The notes: generated by a model not told the origin, from the sequence alone. Shown: positions 1 through 13,114, counted from the first letter of the stretch. The stretch: 47,763 nt of DNA from Rhodocyclaceae bacterium (GCA_026646875.1 JAPKHL010000029.1:1-47763); one strand, 5' to 3'. Translations and numbers: made by a program.

Positions 1-197
1 TCCGCGCGGCACGCGACGAGGCCGGCCACCTGCGGCTGCGCCGCATCTACCATTTCGAGTACAGCGATACCGGCGACAACCGCCGGAAGGGACGCGTTAC
101 CCTGCTCGGGGACGAGGTGGAAATGCTCTACATCAGTCCGCGGGCGGTGCCGGCGGCGGGCGACGGACCGCTGCCGCCGGGCCTGCGTCATTTCTGA
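1..197 (+). CDS. DUF3301 family protein, C-terminal fragment
   Basis: An open frame enters from the left edge and ends at the TGA at 195-197. About 64 residues are visible. The segment holds an RRIYHFEYSDTGDNRR-like stretch followed by GRVTLLGDEVEMLYISP, which resembles the C-terminal half of the DUF3301 family of small proteins with an N-terminal membrane anchor. The start and the membrane segment lie outside the window. Function is unknown. Its last 10 bases overlap the 3' end of the convergent DUF3617 gene, so the two stop codons interlock. The family call is from memory of the motif and is moderately sure. Confidence 0.6.
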   Translation, partial: RAARDEAGHLRLRRIYHFEYSDTGDNRRKGRVTLLGDEVEMLYISPRAVPAAGDGPLPPGLRHF

Positions 198-745
198 CGT
201 TTCATCATTTCCCGGACCTGCGGGTCGTTCATCATCTCGTTCATGTTGAAGCGCCCCATGTTCGGCATGATCACGTCGCCCGGCTTTTGCCCGGGCAGGC
301 AGGGGCCGAGCCATTTCGCCTCCTGCGTCATTCTCGCTTCCGTCATGCCCTCCAGCGGTGGGGAATAGCGCACCGTGATCTCACCCTTGTAGCCGGAATC
401 GAAGGCGCCGGTGAATACCGCGTCGCTGGTCGCCGTCGATTTGTCGATTTTGCAGACCGAGCGGACGGAAACACGGTTGCCCTGCGTCTTGATGTCCATC
501 ACGCTGCAGTTGGCTTCCTTGCGGGCTTCCTGCTCCATCAGGTTGTCGGTGTTGCGGTCGATGCACTGCTGGACGGGGCCCATCGGCGGCATGCCCTGCA
601 TGCGGGTATTGATCTCCCACAGCCCGGCCTTGCGTTTCGGCAGGTTGTCGGCCAGCGCACCGCCGGCGAGGCAGGCACACAGCGGCATGAGCAGCAGGCG
701 CAGGATGCGGGACGGCGACTGGGGCAGGGCACGTTTTTTCAGCAT
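188..745 (-). CDS. DUF3617 family exported protein
   Basis: A 185-residue protein. The start at 745 was chosen because GAGGAGA lies a few bases upstream; an in-frame start at 781 lacks such a site and would put 12 residues before the signal peptide. A basic N-terminus and a hydrophobic stretch (about residues 10-30) ending in GGALA form a signal peptide. The mature part begins with RKAGLWEI, then a QQCID cysteine, a CSV cysteine, VCK and GPC, which is the usual DUF3617 pattern with paired cysteines. It is probably periplasmic, with disulfides. The Met-rich tail (NMNEMMNDPQVREMM) is noticeable. Function is unknown. It stands alone and converges on the DUF3301 gene. Confidence 0.8.
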   Translation of the reverse strand: MLKKRALPQSPSRILRLLLMPLCACLAGGALADNLPKRKAGLWEINTRMQGMPPMGPVQQCIDRNTDNLMEQEARKEANCSVMDIKTQGNRVSVRSVCKIDKSTATSDAVFTGAFDSGYKGEITVRYSPPLEGMTEARMTQEAKWLGPCLPGQKPGDVIMPNMGRFNMNEMMNDPQVREMMKRQK

Positions 746-818
746 GGTGTCTCCTCGGTTCGGGGGAAATGCCTTCGGCATCGCGAATGGTAGCCGCGAA
801 CGGCGCCGGCGTCAGCGT

Positions 819-1940
819 TTATCTGCCGAGCAGTTTTTCAACCGATTCGCCGATGCCACGCGCCACGCCACCGCCGGCGCTGCCGACGCCCCGGGCGAGC
901 CCCTCCAGGCTGATGCCCAGGTTTTCGGCCAGCGCGCTTCCGGCGCGGGTCATCAGGTTTTCGTTGAAGGAAAAACGCGGATCCTCGAGATCGCCCTCGA
1001 GGACGAAGCGGATGCCGATCCGACCACTTTTGTCCTTCATCAGGGAAATCACGGCATTGCGCGGCAGGCCCATGAAACTGCCGCTGCCACTGGCCAGTTC
1101 CAGTCCGTTCAGGGTCAGGTGGCCGGGGGCCCGCAGGCGCCCCTGGCTGACCGTTGAATCGAGGTCGAGATCGAGGGTTCCCCTGCGCACGCCGGTTTCG
1201 GTGGCCTTGATCAGGTAGGGCTGCAGGAGCTGCAGGTCGACATTGCGCAGGCGCAGGGCCAGTGTCGACGCCTTGCTGGCCAGCACGATCCGGCCACTGA
1301 GGTCGAGCCGGCCGTTGCCGCTCGTGCCTTTCAGCATGCCCCGTGCGGTGATCTCGCTCGTGCCGTCGAGCGCGGGGAAGCGCAGGTCGGAGAGATCGGC
1401 ATCGATCGACTCGATGCGCAGTAGGTGCGCCGGCTGCCTGACGCTGGCGTCGAACAGTTCGACGGCACTGCCGGCGAGTTCCAGTCGCTCGATGCGTACG
1501 GCCGGTGCAGCCGCGCTGGCCGTGCTTTCCGGGCTGTTTGCGGCGGGTGGCAGCAATGATGGCAACACCCGAATCTCACCTTTGCGGGTGCGCAGGATGG
1601 AAAGGTAGCCACCTTCGATGCGGATGCGGCGGATCACCAGGCTGGCCGAGAACAGATCGCGCAGGGAGGGAACGACCAGAATGCGCTCGGCCCGCAGCTG
1701 GTCTTCCGCCGGCCATCCCGTTCCCTCGTTTCCTCGCGGCGCACGGATGCGGACTCCGAGTATTTCGACGCCGCCCGCGCCGACACGCATCTCGCGCACC
1801 TCGCCATGCGGGCCGAGGCTTTGCTCGATCTGCCCCTTGAGGGCGTGTACGGCGAACTGAAAGGCGACGAGGCCAGTGAGCAGCAGTGCACCCAGCAGGC
1901 CGGCAATGAGCAGCAGGCGATGGCGGGAAGCGGGAGTCAT
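819..1940 (-). CDS. AsmA-like / DUF748 membrane-anchored protein
   Basis: A 373-residue protein from the ATG at 1940; a GTG at 2006 would add 22 residues without a clear hydrophobic or conserved segment. Residues 9-31 are one hydrophobic anchor, so the rest should lie in the periplasm. Repeated beta-rich segments follow, such as RAERILVVPSLRDLF, SASLVIRRIRIEGGYL and a C-terminal LEDPRFSFNENL. This is the character of DUF748/AsmA-like proteins, which are related to bridge-like lipid-transfer proteins in the bacterial envelope. The tail has a glycine-rich GVGSAGGGVARGIGES stretch. No motif identifies a substrate. No operon partner is visible; the next gene on this strand is more than 400 bases upstream. 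Confidence 0.75.
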   Translation of the reverse strand: MTPASRHRLLLIAGLLGALLLTGLVAFQFAVHALKGQIEQSLGPHGEVREMRVGAGGVEILGVRIRAPRGNEGTGWPAEDQLRAERILVVPSLRDLFSASLVIRRIRIEGGYLSILRTRKGEIRVLPSLLPPAANSPESTASAAAPAVRIERLELAGSAVELFDASVRQPAHLLRIESIDADLSDLRFPALDGTSEITARGMLKGTSGNGRLDLSGRIVLASKASTLALRLRNVDLQLLQPYLIKATETGVRRGTLDLDLDSTVSQGRLRAPGHLTLNGLELASGSGSFMGLPRNAVISLMKDKSGRIGIRFVLEGDLEDPRFSFNENLMTRAGSALAENLGISLEGLARGVGSAGGGVARGIGESVEKLLGR

Positions 1941-2084
1941 GGTGTGGGCGGACAATCCGTGGGATGCGAAGATTCCGGCGATTGCTGAATTATGGCGCGC
2001 CAACACGGCGCAGGCAAAACCGGTCGGAGTGGTCTATCATGCGGTTGTGGCGGCCGGGGGCCGCAAGCGGTAAAGGAGTCGGAA

Positions 2085-2324
2085 ATGGCAGTCGAAGGAG
2101 TTGCCGCCGGGGTCAACGCGGCGATCAGCACGCAGTTGCGGGCACGCCAGAGCGAGCCGGGCGATCAGGCCCAGAGGGCGGAGAACGATCGGGCACGCGT
2201 CGAGCGCGAAGCCGCCGAGCGCGCCCGCGTTCAGGATGCGCAAGCGGCACAGTCCGCGCAGTCGCGACCGACGGTGAACGCGGAAGGTCAGCAGGTCGGG
2301 ACGCGCATCAACATCACGGCCTGA
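2085..2324 (+). CDS. small hypothetical protein, Ala/Arg/Glu-rich
   Basis: A 79-residue protein starting at an ATG preceded by AAAGGAG at 2072-2078, an almost ideal ribosome binding site. The first 20 residues (MAVEGVAAGVNAAISTQ) are small and hydrophobic. The middle (about 20-57) is a charged, heptad-like stretch rich in Arg, Glu, Ala and Gln that should be helical. The end is polar (VGTRINITA). It resembles the short uncharacterised proteins found beside flagellar or motility genes in betaproteobacteria, but no such gene is near. I do not recognise a function. It converges on the membrane protein at 2350-2727, with a hairpin between them. Confidence 0.6.
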   Translation: MAVEGVAAGVNAAISTQLRARQSEPGDQAQRAENDRARVEREAAERARVQDAQAAQSAQSRPTVNAEGQQVGTRINITA

Positions 2325-2355
2325 GGCTTATCCTCTTCCCGGAGTATCCTCAGGC
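2319..2355. terminator. hairpin between convergent genes
   Basis: GCCTGAGG (2319-2326) pairs with CCTCAGGC (2348-2355) around a 21-nt loop. It spans the stop codons of both convergent genes. No T run follows on either strand, so it is a weak candidate as an intrinsic terminator. Confidence 0.3.
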
Positions 2356-2727
2356 GATCCGGGCCTGCGTCCAGGACATGCCGCCGAAAGCGGCGGCGAG
2401 TGCCATCGTCAGCAGTGCGGCGGCATAGATCAGCTGGCGTCCCTTGTGTGGCGCGGTGCTGACGTTGCCGTTTTCCGGGCCGGCATTCCCCGGGTTTTCC
2501 GCGTTCCCCTTCTCCCGGTCGGCCAGGCCCAGCAGGTGCAGCGCTCCCCAGCCGACGGCGATTCCCGTCAGCAGCGGCACGCCGATCACCTGCAGTTCGA
2601 TCCGGTCGAGCGCCAGCAACCGTCCCTCCCGCAGGGGGACGGCGAGGAACATCCCGAAGGTCCAGAACAATGCGGCGCTGCCGGCCGCGCAGAGCGCGGC
2701 GACGCCGCGCGTGATCCATTTTTCCAT
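2350..2727 (-). CDS. small three-helix membrane protein, unknown
   Basis: A 125-residue protein with three predicted membrane helices, near residues 8-30, 46-67 and 98-119. Between the second and third is a polar, Asn/Gly/Pro-rich loop (about 70-96). I recognise no catalytic or binding motif. It starts 15 nt after the stop of the methyltransferase gene on the same strand, with an AGAAGAGAA ribosome-binding-like stretch in between, so the two are probably one transcript. It could be a membrane partner or simply an unrelated passenger. Confidence 0.6.
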   Translation of the reverse strand: MEKWITRGVAALCAAGSAALFWTFGMFLAVPLREGRLLALDRIELQVIGVPLLTGIAVGWGALHLLGLADREKGNAENPGNAGPENGNVSTAPHKGRQLIYAAALLTMALAAAFGGMSWTQARIA

Positions 2728-2742
2728 GGGCAGGGTTCTCTT

Positions 2743-3564
2743 CTAGTAGATGAAGCGGGGGGCCAGCGTCTCGAGATTGAGTTCGGCGAGGATCGCCTGC
2801 TGGCGCTGCCGGGCATTGCCGCGCGGACTGCCGGTCCGGCGGCCGATGATCAGTTCGTTCTTCATGGAATGCTCCCAGCCGACCAGTTCGGTCACCGACA
2901 GCTGGTAGCCGTGCGCCTCCAGCAGCAGGCAGCGCAGCACATTGGTCAGCTGGCTGCCGAATTCACGGGTGTGGATGGGATGGCGCCACAGTTCCGAGAG
3001 CGGCGTCCGGCCGAATGATTCGTTCTTTTTCCGGCGCATTTCGGCGGCCACTTCGGCCTGACAGCAGGGGACGAGGACGATGAAACGGGCTTCCCGGTGG
3101 AGGGCGAAGCGGATCGCGTCATCGGTCGCCGTGTTACAGGCGTGCAGGGCGGTCACGATGTCGATGCGCGCGGGCAGGGCCGGCGAAGTGATCGACTCCT
3201 CGACGCTCAGGTTATGGAAGGACATCCGTCCGAATCCCAGCCGGCGGGCAAGTTCGCACGATTTTTCGACCAGCTCGGCCCGGGTCTCGATGCCGTGCAC
3301 ATGGCCGCCGTCGAGGGCCTTGAAGAACAGATCGTACAGGATGAATCCGAGGTAGGACTTGCCGGCACCGTGATCGGCAAGCACCGGCGCCTCGCCGGCG
3401 GCCCGGATCTCCTCGAGCAGCGGTTCGATGAAGTGATAGAGGTGATAGACCTGCTTGAGCTTGCGCCGGCTGTCCTGGTTGAGTTTGCCGTCGCGCGTGA
3501 GGATGTGCAGTTCCTTCAGCAGTTCGAGCGACTGGCCCGGCTTGATTTCAGGGATGGGTGACAC
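2743..3564 (-). CDS. class I SAM-dependent methyltransferase, substrate unknown
   Basis: A 273-residue protein from a GTG at 3564, chosen because AGGAG sits just upstream. The motif I region reads LADHGAGKSYLGF, followed by HGIETR (acidic ribose-binding residue), then DIVTALHACNTATDDAI and VLVPCCQAE. The LHACxxATD and PCCQ combination is typical of the Methyltransf_32-like group that also contains eukaryotic tRNA 2'-O-methyltransferase TRM13 and GSTCD. That makes an RNA substrate plausible, but this is inference. The C-terminal part is basic and Gln-rich (SPRGNARQRQQ). It leads the small membrane protein gene downstream. The protein is cytosolic. Confidence 0.75.
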   Translation of the reverse strand: MSPIPEIKPGQSLELLKELHILTRDGKLNQDSRRKLKQVYHLYHFIEPLLEEIRAAGEAPVLADHGAGKSYLGFILYDLFFKALDGGHVHGIETRAELVEKSCELARRLGFGRMSFHNLSVEESITSPALPARIDIVTALHACNTATDDAIRFALHREARFIVLVPCCQAEVAAEMRRKKNESFGRTPLSELWRHPIHTREFGSQLTNVLRCLLLEAHGYQLSVTELVGWEHSMKNELIIGRRTGSPRGNARQRQQAILAELNLETLAPRFIY

Positions 3565-3710
3565 GGGGCTCCTGGTGGCGGAAATGGGGGGCGGGGCAGG
3601 GGGCTGCGTCCGGAGATTCTAACGCGTTGCCCTGCATTCTCCGAACCGGCGGGCGGTTGCCTGGCGCCCGGGAACCGATTCGACGCCGCTCTGCCTGAGA
3701 CATATCCCTG

Positions 3711-3716
3711 TAAAAT
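3711..3716 (+). promoter_or_regulatory. candidate -10 element of ygiQ
   Basis: TAAAAT preceded directly by TG. Transcription would begin 2-4 nt before the ygiQ ATG at 3726. No -35 match is seen at 16-18 bp, and no Shine-Dalgarno precedes the ATG. Confidence 0.25.
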
Positions 3717-3725
3717 CCGCAGCCC

Positions 3726-5894
<2,169 letters not shown>

Positions 5895-5956
5895 TTCCGC
5901 CGCTCTGCCCTGCGGTATGATCGCGGGTGTGGCTTGATCGGAGCGGGGGTTCGCGC

Positions 5957-7624
5957 ATGTCGCTACTCGGGCGTTTACGCCATTACTGGCTGGTCCCGAT
6001 CGTCTTCTGGTCGCTGGTCGTCGGTGTTTCCTTCAACTACAACTGGCGTGGATTCGAGCGTCAGGTGCTGGATCTGGCGGCAGCGCAGGGGCGCGACATC
6101 TTCCACATGGTCGAGTCGGTGCGCCTGTGGAATGCCGAGCACGGCGGCGTTTACGTGCTGCAGTCGGAGCGGACACCGCCCAATCCGTATCTCGACGTGC
6201 CGGAGCGTGACCCGGTTACCCGCTCCGGCAAGCAGCTGACAATGGTCAATCCGGCGTACATGACACGCCAGCTGAGTGCCAACATCTTCGGTCAGACCGG
6301 TATCCGCGTGCGCATCACCAGTCTGCGCCCGATCAATCCCGACAATCGCCCCGATCCGTGGGAAGCGAGGGCGCTGCAGGCCTTCGAGCAGGGCCTGCGC
6401 GAGCGCGTTGAACTGCACGACAACGCCCAGCGCGAGGTCCGCTATATGGCCGCCCTGGTGACCCAGGAGGCCTGCCTTGCCTGTCACCGCAAGCAGGGCT
6501 ACAAGGTCGGTGACATCCGGGGCGGGGTCAGCGTGAGCTTTTCCGCTGCGCCCATCGAGGCGTCTATCGCGCCCTACCGTCGCGACGTGATCGTCGGCCA
6601 CCTGATCGCATTGTTGCTGCTTTCCTCGCTCAGCATCTACCTGCTGGCGCGCCTGCGCGGGCACACTGCCGCGCTCGAGCGCGAGGTGGCTGCACGTACC
6701 GGCGAGTTGCGTCGCGAGGCGCTCGAACGCCAGCAGGCGGAGTCGCAGTTGCGGCATCTGGTCGGCGCGTCGAGCAACGGAATCTTCGGCATCGACGCCA
6801 GTGGCCGCTGCACCTTCTGCAACCCGATGGCGGCTACCCTGCTTGGCGACAAGGCGGCGGCGCTGATCGGCAGCGATTTGCTGGCACGTTTCGATACCGA
6901 CAATCCGGAGCTCGCCACACACCTGCGCCGTTGCCTGCATGGGGAGACGGTGCATGAGGACAATCTGCTCTTCCACGCCAGCGGCGAGAATGCCTTTCCG
7001 ACCGAGTTGCGCCTCGACCCGGTACTGGCCGCCGGTGTGCCGACGGGGGTCGTGGCCGCCTTCTCGGACATCACCGAGCGCCAGAAACGACAGCTGGAAG
7101 TATGGCGCCAGGCCAATTTCGACCACCTGACCGGACTGCCCAACCGGCAATTGTTCGAGGAGCGTTTCGCGCGCGCGTTGGCCCAGGCTGGCCGCGGCGA
7201 TGGCGTCCTGGCTGTGCTGTTCGTCGATCTCGACGGATTCAAGCCGGTCAACGACACCTGGGGGCACGCAGCCGGCGATAGCGTGCTCGCCGAGGTCGGG
7301 CGTCGCCTGCTCGACGAGGTGCGCGAAAGCGACATTGCCGCCCGCCTCGGGGGGGACGAATTCGTTGTCGTTCTGTGCGCGGCGGCCGATCGGGAGGCCA
7401 TTGTCAGCGCCGCGCGCAAGCTGCTCCGTGCGCTGGCCCAGCCCTACGTTCTGGCCGAGGGGGTCGCCTCAGTGTCCGCATCGATCGGCATGGCCCTCTT
7501 TCCGGAGGACGGGAAAACCGGCGAGGCGCTGCTTGCCGCCGCCGATCAGGCCATGTACGCAGCCAAACAGGCCGGCCGGCGGAGCTGCTGCGATCGCCGC
7601 GGCATCGTTTGCCGACTCGATTGA
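5957..7624 (+). CDS. membrane diguanylate cyclase with periplasmic haem-binding DUF3365 sensor
   Basis: A 555-residue protein from the ATG at 5957; a GTG at 5927 is a weaker choice. Order: membrane helix about 11-27; a periplasmic DUF3365/Tll0287-like domain; a C173-L-A-C176-H177 haem c attachment motif; a second helix about 211-233; a short coiled coil; a PAS domain about 255-375 with an SDITER end; and a GGDEF domain with GGDEF at 465-469. The inhibitory I-site RESD is present at 456-459, exactly five residues before GGDEF. It should make cyclic-di-GMP from two GTP, controlled by redox or a small ligand at the haem (inference). It is not in an operon. Confidence 0.88.
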   Translation: MSLLGRLRHYWLVPIVFWSLVVGVSFNYNWRGFERQVLDLAAAQGRDIFHMVESVRLWNAEHGGVYVLQSERTPPNPYLDVPERDPVTRSGKQLTMVNPAYMTRQLSANIFGQTGIRVRITSLRPINPDNRPDPWEARALQAFEQGLRERVELHDNAQREVRYMAALVTQEACLACHRKQGYKVGDIRGGVSVSFSAAPIEASIAPYRRDVIVGHLIALLLLSSLSIYLLARLRGHTAALEREVAARTGELRREALERQQAESQLRHLVGASSNGIFGIDASGRCTFCNPMAATLLGDKAAALIGSDLLARFDTDNPELATHLRRCLHGETVHEDNLLFHASGENAFPTELRLDPVLAAGVPTGVVAAFSDITERQKRQLEVWRQANFDHLTGLPNRQLFEERFARALAQAGRGDGVLAVLFVDLDGFKPVNDTWGHAAGDSVLAEVGRRLLDEVRESDIAARLGGDEFVVVLCAAADREAIVSAARKLLRALAQPYVLAEGVASVSASIGMALFPEDGKTGEALLAAADQAMYAAKQAGRRSCCDRRGIVCRLD

Positions 7625-7682
7625 GGCGGCCGGACCGCGCTGCAAAATAGTTTTTGCGGCGCAGCAGAAGGGGCTTTGTGCG

Positions 7683-7691
7683 TGCTACAAT
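7683..7691 (+). promoter_or_regulatory. extended -10 promoter of typA
   Basis: TG-C-TACAAT, an extended -10 with TACAAT at 7686-7691. No good -35 is seen, as is usual for extended -10 promoters. It would give a leader of about 28 nt before the typA ATG at 7727. Confidence 0.45.
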
Positions 7692-7726
7692 TGCCGCCCT
7701 TTATCAAAGGCTTAGGTATACCTTCC

Positions 7727-9571
<1,845 letters not shown>

Positions 9572-9626
9572 GAATCACGGGGTCTTGATCCCCGCAGCGT
9601 TGTTTCCAGTCCCACCGGAGAACGCC

Positions 9627-9782
9627 ATGTCCGCCTGCCAGCCTTGCCGCACCTTCCTGAAGACGCACCGCAGGGCGGTGCGCTGGCTGGTTTTTCTTGG
9701 CGGTCTCGCCTTGTTCTTCTTCGTTCTCGGACGCTACGCCACTCCGGTCTATGGACCGGGGTTTTGCAGCGTCTATCGTTGA
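9627..9782 (+). CDS. 51-residue single-pass membrane protein
   Basis: A short gene with a CCGGAG ribosome binding site 6-11 bases ahead of the ATG. The protein has a basic N-terminal part (KTHRRAVR), one hydrophobic helix near residues 20-35 (WLVFLGGLALFFFVLG), two N-terminal cysteines (CQPC) and one near the end (GFCSVYR). The positive-inside rule suggests the N-terminus in the cytoplasm. It starts 55 nt after typA, so may share its transcript. I do not recognise the family. Coding is supported by the binding site and clean membrane topology, not by homology. Confidence 0.5.
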   Translation: MSACQPCRTFLKTHRRAVRWLVFLGGLALFFFVLGRYATPVYGPGFCSVYR

Positions 9783-9791
9783 CCGGCGGAA

Positions 9792-11687
9792 TCAGGCGCT
9801 CTTGCGCAGGAGACGTTCCCTGAAGGCTTGGGCCGGTAGCGGCCGGCTGCACAGGTAGCCCTGATAGACATCGCAGCCGAGCATGCGCAGCAGGGCGAGC
9901 TGGCTGTCGGTTTCGACTCCTTCCGCGACGACGGTCAACCCGAGGTTGTGCGCCATCGCCACGATGGCGCGGACGATGGCGTTGGCGTTGTCCTCGCCGA
10001 GGGCGCGGATGAACGAGCGGTCGATCTTCAGGACCTCGATCGGCAGGCGCTGCAGGTAGGAGAGCGAGGAATATCCGGTACCGAAATCATCAAGTGCGAG
10101 GCGCAGGCCGCGCGCATGCAATTCGCGCAGTACGTCGATACTGTCCCCTTCGGGCTGCAGCAGGATCGATTCGGTGATTTCCAGTTCGATGGCGTCGGTC
10201 GGCAGTTCGCGACGGGCCAGGTTGTCGAGCACACAGCGCGCCAGCTGGCCACCGGAAAACTGCCGTGGCGAGAGATTGATTGCCAGGCGCGGGGCGTGCA
10301 CGAATTCGTTCCGCCAGCGGGCGGCCTCGGCGAGGGCGGTCTCGATCACCCATTCCCCGATCGGCACGATCAGGCCGGTCTCCTCGGCCACCGGAATGAA
10401 GCGGTCGGGAGGGACCGGCTGACCGTCGGGGGACCAGCGCAGCAGAGCCTCGGCGCCGATCAGACGGCCGCTGGCGATATCGACCTGCGGCTGGTAGTAC
10501 AGCTCCAGTTCGTTGCGTTCCAAGGCATGGCGGAGACGTTTCTCCATCGTCACCCGGCCCTGGATGCGTTCGTTCATTTGCTGCGAATAGGCGCGGATCA
10601 GGCTGCCGCCGCTGGCCTTGGCCTCGTACATCGCGGTGTCGGCGTTGCGCAGCAGGGTGCCGGGGTCGCGCCCGTCGTCGGGGAAGATGCTGATGCCGAT
10701 GGTGGCGCCAATCAGGAATTCGTGTTCGCCTTCCTGGAACGGCGCGGAAATCACGTCGAGGTAGCGCTTTCCGGTGTGCAGCGCGTCCTCGACACCCATC
10801 ACGTGCGGCAGGATGACGATGAATTCGTCGCCACCCTGGCGGGCCAGGGTGCAGTCGGTGTCGAGCACCGTGCGCAGGCGGGCGGCAACGCTGCGCAGCA
10901 CGCTGTCGCCGATCTCGTGGCCGAGCGTGTCGTTGATGTCCTTGAAACGGTCCAGGTCGATGAACATGATGGCCGCGCGCCGCTGCTCGCGCTCGGCTTC
11001 GCGCAGTGCCTGGCTGAGTCGCTCGGCGAGAAGGACCCGGTTGGGCAGGGCGGTGAGCTGGTCGTGATAGGCGAGATAGCGGATCTGCTCCTCGCGTGCC
11101 TTGCGTTCGGTGATGTCGCTGACCGAGCCGGCCATCAGATAGGCGCGTCCGTTGCGGTCGCGCTGCGCCAGCCCGCGCGAGGCGATCCAGCACCAGTCGC
11201 CGCTGCGTGCGCGGACACGGTACTCGAAATAGAAGAACGGAGTTGCTCCCTTGAGGTGCTCCGCAACTGCGTGGTTGTAGCCGGCGCGGTCGTCCGGGTG
11301 CACCAGGTCGAGCCAGGCGTGGGTATCCGGCAGGAAGTTATGGTCGTAGCCGAGGATGTCGAGCAGGCGCTCGCCGACCTGGAGGCGTTTGCTGATCGGG
11401 TTCCATGACCAGAAGCCGTCGTGTGCGCCCTGCATGGCCAGATCGTGGGCCTGGCGGATGGTTGCCAGCTTTCGCGACAGGCCGACGGTGGCCGTCAGAG
11501 CGACACCCAGCAGCAGGAGGGTCAGCACGGGAAGCCAGGGGGCATGCGCGATGAGTCCATCGACCAGGGTGAGCAGCGCTGCCAGCAGGAGACTGCCGAT
11601 CAGCAGCCTGCCGCTAAGCCCCATTTCGCAGAGCGGCCTCAGGGCAGGCAAGGATGCGGTGTGCGGCCGGGTGTCCCTGGAAGTCAT
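9792..11687 (-). CDS. PAS-GGDEF-EAL cyclic-di-GMP protein
   Basis: A 631-residue protein from the ATG at 11687, preceded by an AGGTAGAG-like site; an upstream in-frame start at 11780 would add 31 polar residues. Two hydrophobic helices lie near residues 24-42 and 48-66, then a PAS/PAC domain (about 80-205, ending SDITERK), GGDEF (motif GGDEF at 285-289) and EAL (EAL at 413-415, with [10 protein letters not shown] and AEGVET present). The I-site RxxD is missing (DTDC at the equivalent place). Both active sites look intact, so it may make or break cyclic-di-GMP; the EAL side looks complete enough to be a phosphodiesterase. It lies 126 nt downstream of moaA on the same strand. Confidence 0.9.
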   Translation of the reverse strand: MTSRDTRPHTASLPALRPLCEMGLSGRLLIGSLLLAALLTLVDGLIAHAPWLPVLTLLLLGVALTATVGLSRKLATIRQAHDLAMQGAHDGFWSWNPISKRLQVGERLLDILGYDHNFLPDTHAWLDLVHPDDRAGYNHAVAEHLKGATPFFYFEYRVRARSGDWCWIASRGLAQRDRNGRAYLMAGSVSDITERKAREEQIRYLAYHDQLTALPNRVLLAERLSQALREAEREQRRAAIMFIDLDRFKDINDTLGHEIGDSVLRSVAARLRTVLDTDCTLARQGGDEFIVILPHVMGVEDALHTGKRYLDVISAPFQEGEHEFLIGATIGISIFPDDGRDPGTLLRNADTAMYEAKASGGSLIRAYSQQMNERIQGRVTMEKRLRHALERNELELYYQPQVDIASGRLIGAEALLRWSPDGQPVPPDRFIPVAEETGLIVPIGEWVIETALAEAARWRNEFVHAPRLAINLSPRQFSGGQLARCVLDNLARRELPTDAIELEITESILLQPEGDSIDVLRELHARGLRLALDDFGTGYSSLSYLQRLPIEVLKIDRSFIRALGEDNANAIVRAIVAMAHNLGLTVVAEGVETDSQLALLRMLGCDVYQGYLCSRPLPAQAFRERLLRKSA

Positions 11688-11813
11688 CGCATCTCTACCT
11701 GCCGAGCACGCGGACAGGAAAGCAAGATTTGCAGGTGTGAGGGGGGCGGAAGGGCGTCTGGATTCATTGCCGTCGCGCAATCGGTCCTGAACGCGGTGTG
11801 CCGGCAGTTGCCG

Positions 11814-12893
11814 TCAGCCGCCGGTCATCGACATGAAACGCACCACCTGCGGTGCGTTCATCTGTTCCGTGAAATCATGCCCCTTGGCCTTGATGCCCAT
11901 CGTATGCATGATCGCCGCGCGCAACGGTGCATCGTCCGATGGATGCGCGCGCAGCAGCGGCAGCAGGCGGATCGCATCATTGTTGCCGAGACAGGGGTAG
12001 AGCTCGCCTTGTGCGGTGACCCGCACACGATTGCAGCTGTCGCAGAAATTGTGGCTGTGCGGAGAGATGAAGCCAACACGTGTTTCGGTGCCGGGAATGC
12101 GCCAGTAACGGGCCGGGCCGCCGGTGCTTTCGGTGGACGGCAACAGGGTGAAGCGGGTCTCCAGGCGCGCGATCGCTTCCTCGGTGCCGAAGTAGCTGCC
12201 CTGGCGGCCGTGACCGATGTCGCCGAGCGGCATCTCCTCGATGAAGGCGATGTCGATCCCCTTGTCGACGGCGAACTGCACGAGGTCGATGAATTCGTCG
12301 TCGTTGCGTCCGCGCATCATCACGGTGTTCAGCTTGAGTCGACCGAAGCCGACGGCGCGGGCCGCATCGATGCCGCGCAGGACCTTGGCCAGATCGCCGA
12401 TCCGGGTGATTTCCCGGAAACGCTCGGGACGCAGGGTGTCCAGGCTGATGTTCAGGCGACGCACACCGGCTTCGCGCAGGGCGCCGGCGTGCCGCTCCAG
12501 TTGCGAGCCGTTGGTGGTCAGCACCAGCTCGCGCAGGCCCTGCAAGCGGGCGATCCGGTCAAGCAGCCAGAGGACATTGTGGCGCACCAGCGGTTCTCCA
12601 CCGGTGATGCGTACCTTGGTTACACCGAGCGCGGTGAAGGTTTGCACGATGCGCAGGCATTCCTCCAGCGTCAGCACCTGGGCGCGCGGAAGGAAGGTCA
12701 TCTCCTCGGCCATGCAGTAGGTGCAGCGGAAATCGCAACGGTCGGTGATCGACAGCCGCAGGTAGGTGACGTGCCGACCGTACTTGTCGACCAAGGTCCC
12801 ATCGGCGTGCTTCGAGGTGGCCGGCGAGGTGGGCGGAACGAACCCGGAAAGGGATTCGGAAACCGCTTCGGGGTTCAGCGATTCGTTGCGCAT
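11814..12893 (-). CDS. moaA: GTP 3',8-cyclase MoaA (molybdenum cofactor)
   Basis: A 359-residue radical SAM enzyme that, with MoaC, turns GTP into cyclic pyranopterin monophosphate, the first step of molybdopterin synthesis. The N-terminal cluster cysteines are C53, C57 and C60 (CDFRCTYC). The second cluster is in HNFCDSCNRVRVTAQGELYPCLG near the C-terminus, and the conserved double glycine ends the protein (MTGG). The N-terminus is some 15-20 residues longer than usual, but no internal start lies before the cysteines except by non-ATG codons. No other moa genes are nearby. A TATAAT promoter lies about 40 nt upstream. Confidence 0.95.
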   Translation of the reverse strand: MRNESLNPEAVSESLSGFVPPTSPATSKHADGTLVDKYGRHVTYLRLSITDRCDFRCTYCMAEEMTFLPRAQVLTLEECLRIVQTFTALGVTKVRITGGEPLVRHNVLWLLDRIARLQGLRELVLTTNGSQLERHAGALREAGVRRLNISLDTLRPERFREITRIGDLAKVLRGIDAARAVGFGRLKLNTVMMRGRNDDEFIDLVQFAVDKGIDIAFIEEMPLGDIGHGRQGSYFGTEEAIARLETRFTLLPSTESTGGPARYWRIPGTETRVGFISPHSHNFCDSCNRVRVTAQGELYPCLGNNDAIRLLPLLRAHPSDDAPLRAAIMHTMGIKAKGHDFTEQMNAPQVVRFMSMTGG

Positions 12894-12934
12894 GGAAAGA
12901 GACCTCGGTGCGTCCCGGAGCAGATCGAAGCTTG

Positions 12935-12961
12935 ATTATAGCGAGTTTTCCGTTGTCCCAA
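12935..12961 (-). promoter_or_regulatory. moaA promoter
   Basis: On the minus strand, TTGGGA (12956-12961), a short 15-bp spacer and a perfect TATAAT (12935-12940). The leader to the moaA ATG would be about 35 nt. I see no molybdenum-cofactor riboswitch, as there is no room for one. Confidence 0.5.
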
Positions 12962-13114
12962 CGCGCGCCGGGAAGGCCCTCTGCCGCTGCTTTTCGAGGG
13001 CGCATGGCCTTGTCATGGGGTTTGCTTTAGAATGGCCGCCAGCCGGTCCGCAGCAGGCGCGGGAGGGAGGAGCGAAGTGCGGGAAGCGCGGTCCGGAACA
13101 GGGGGTCCAAAAGC

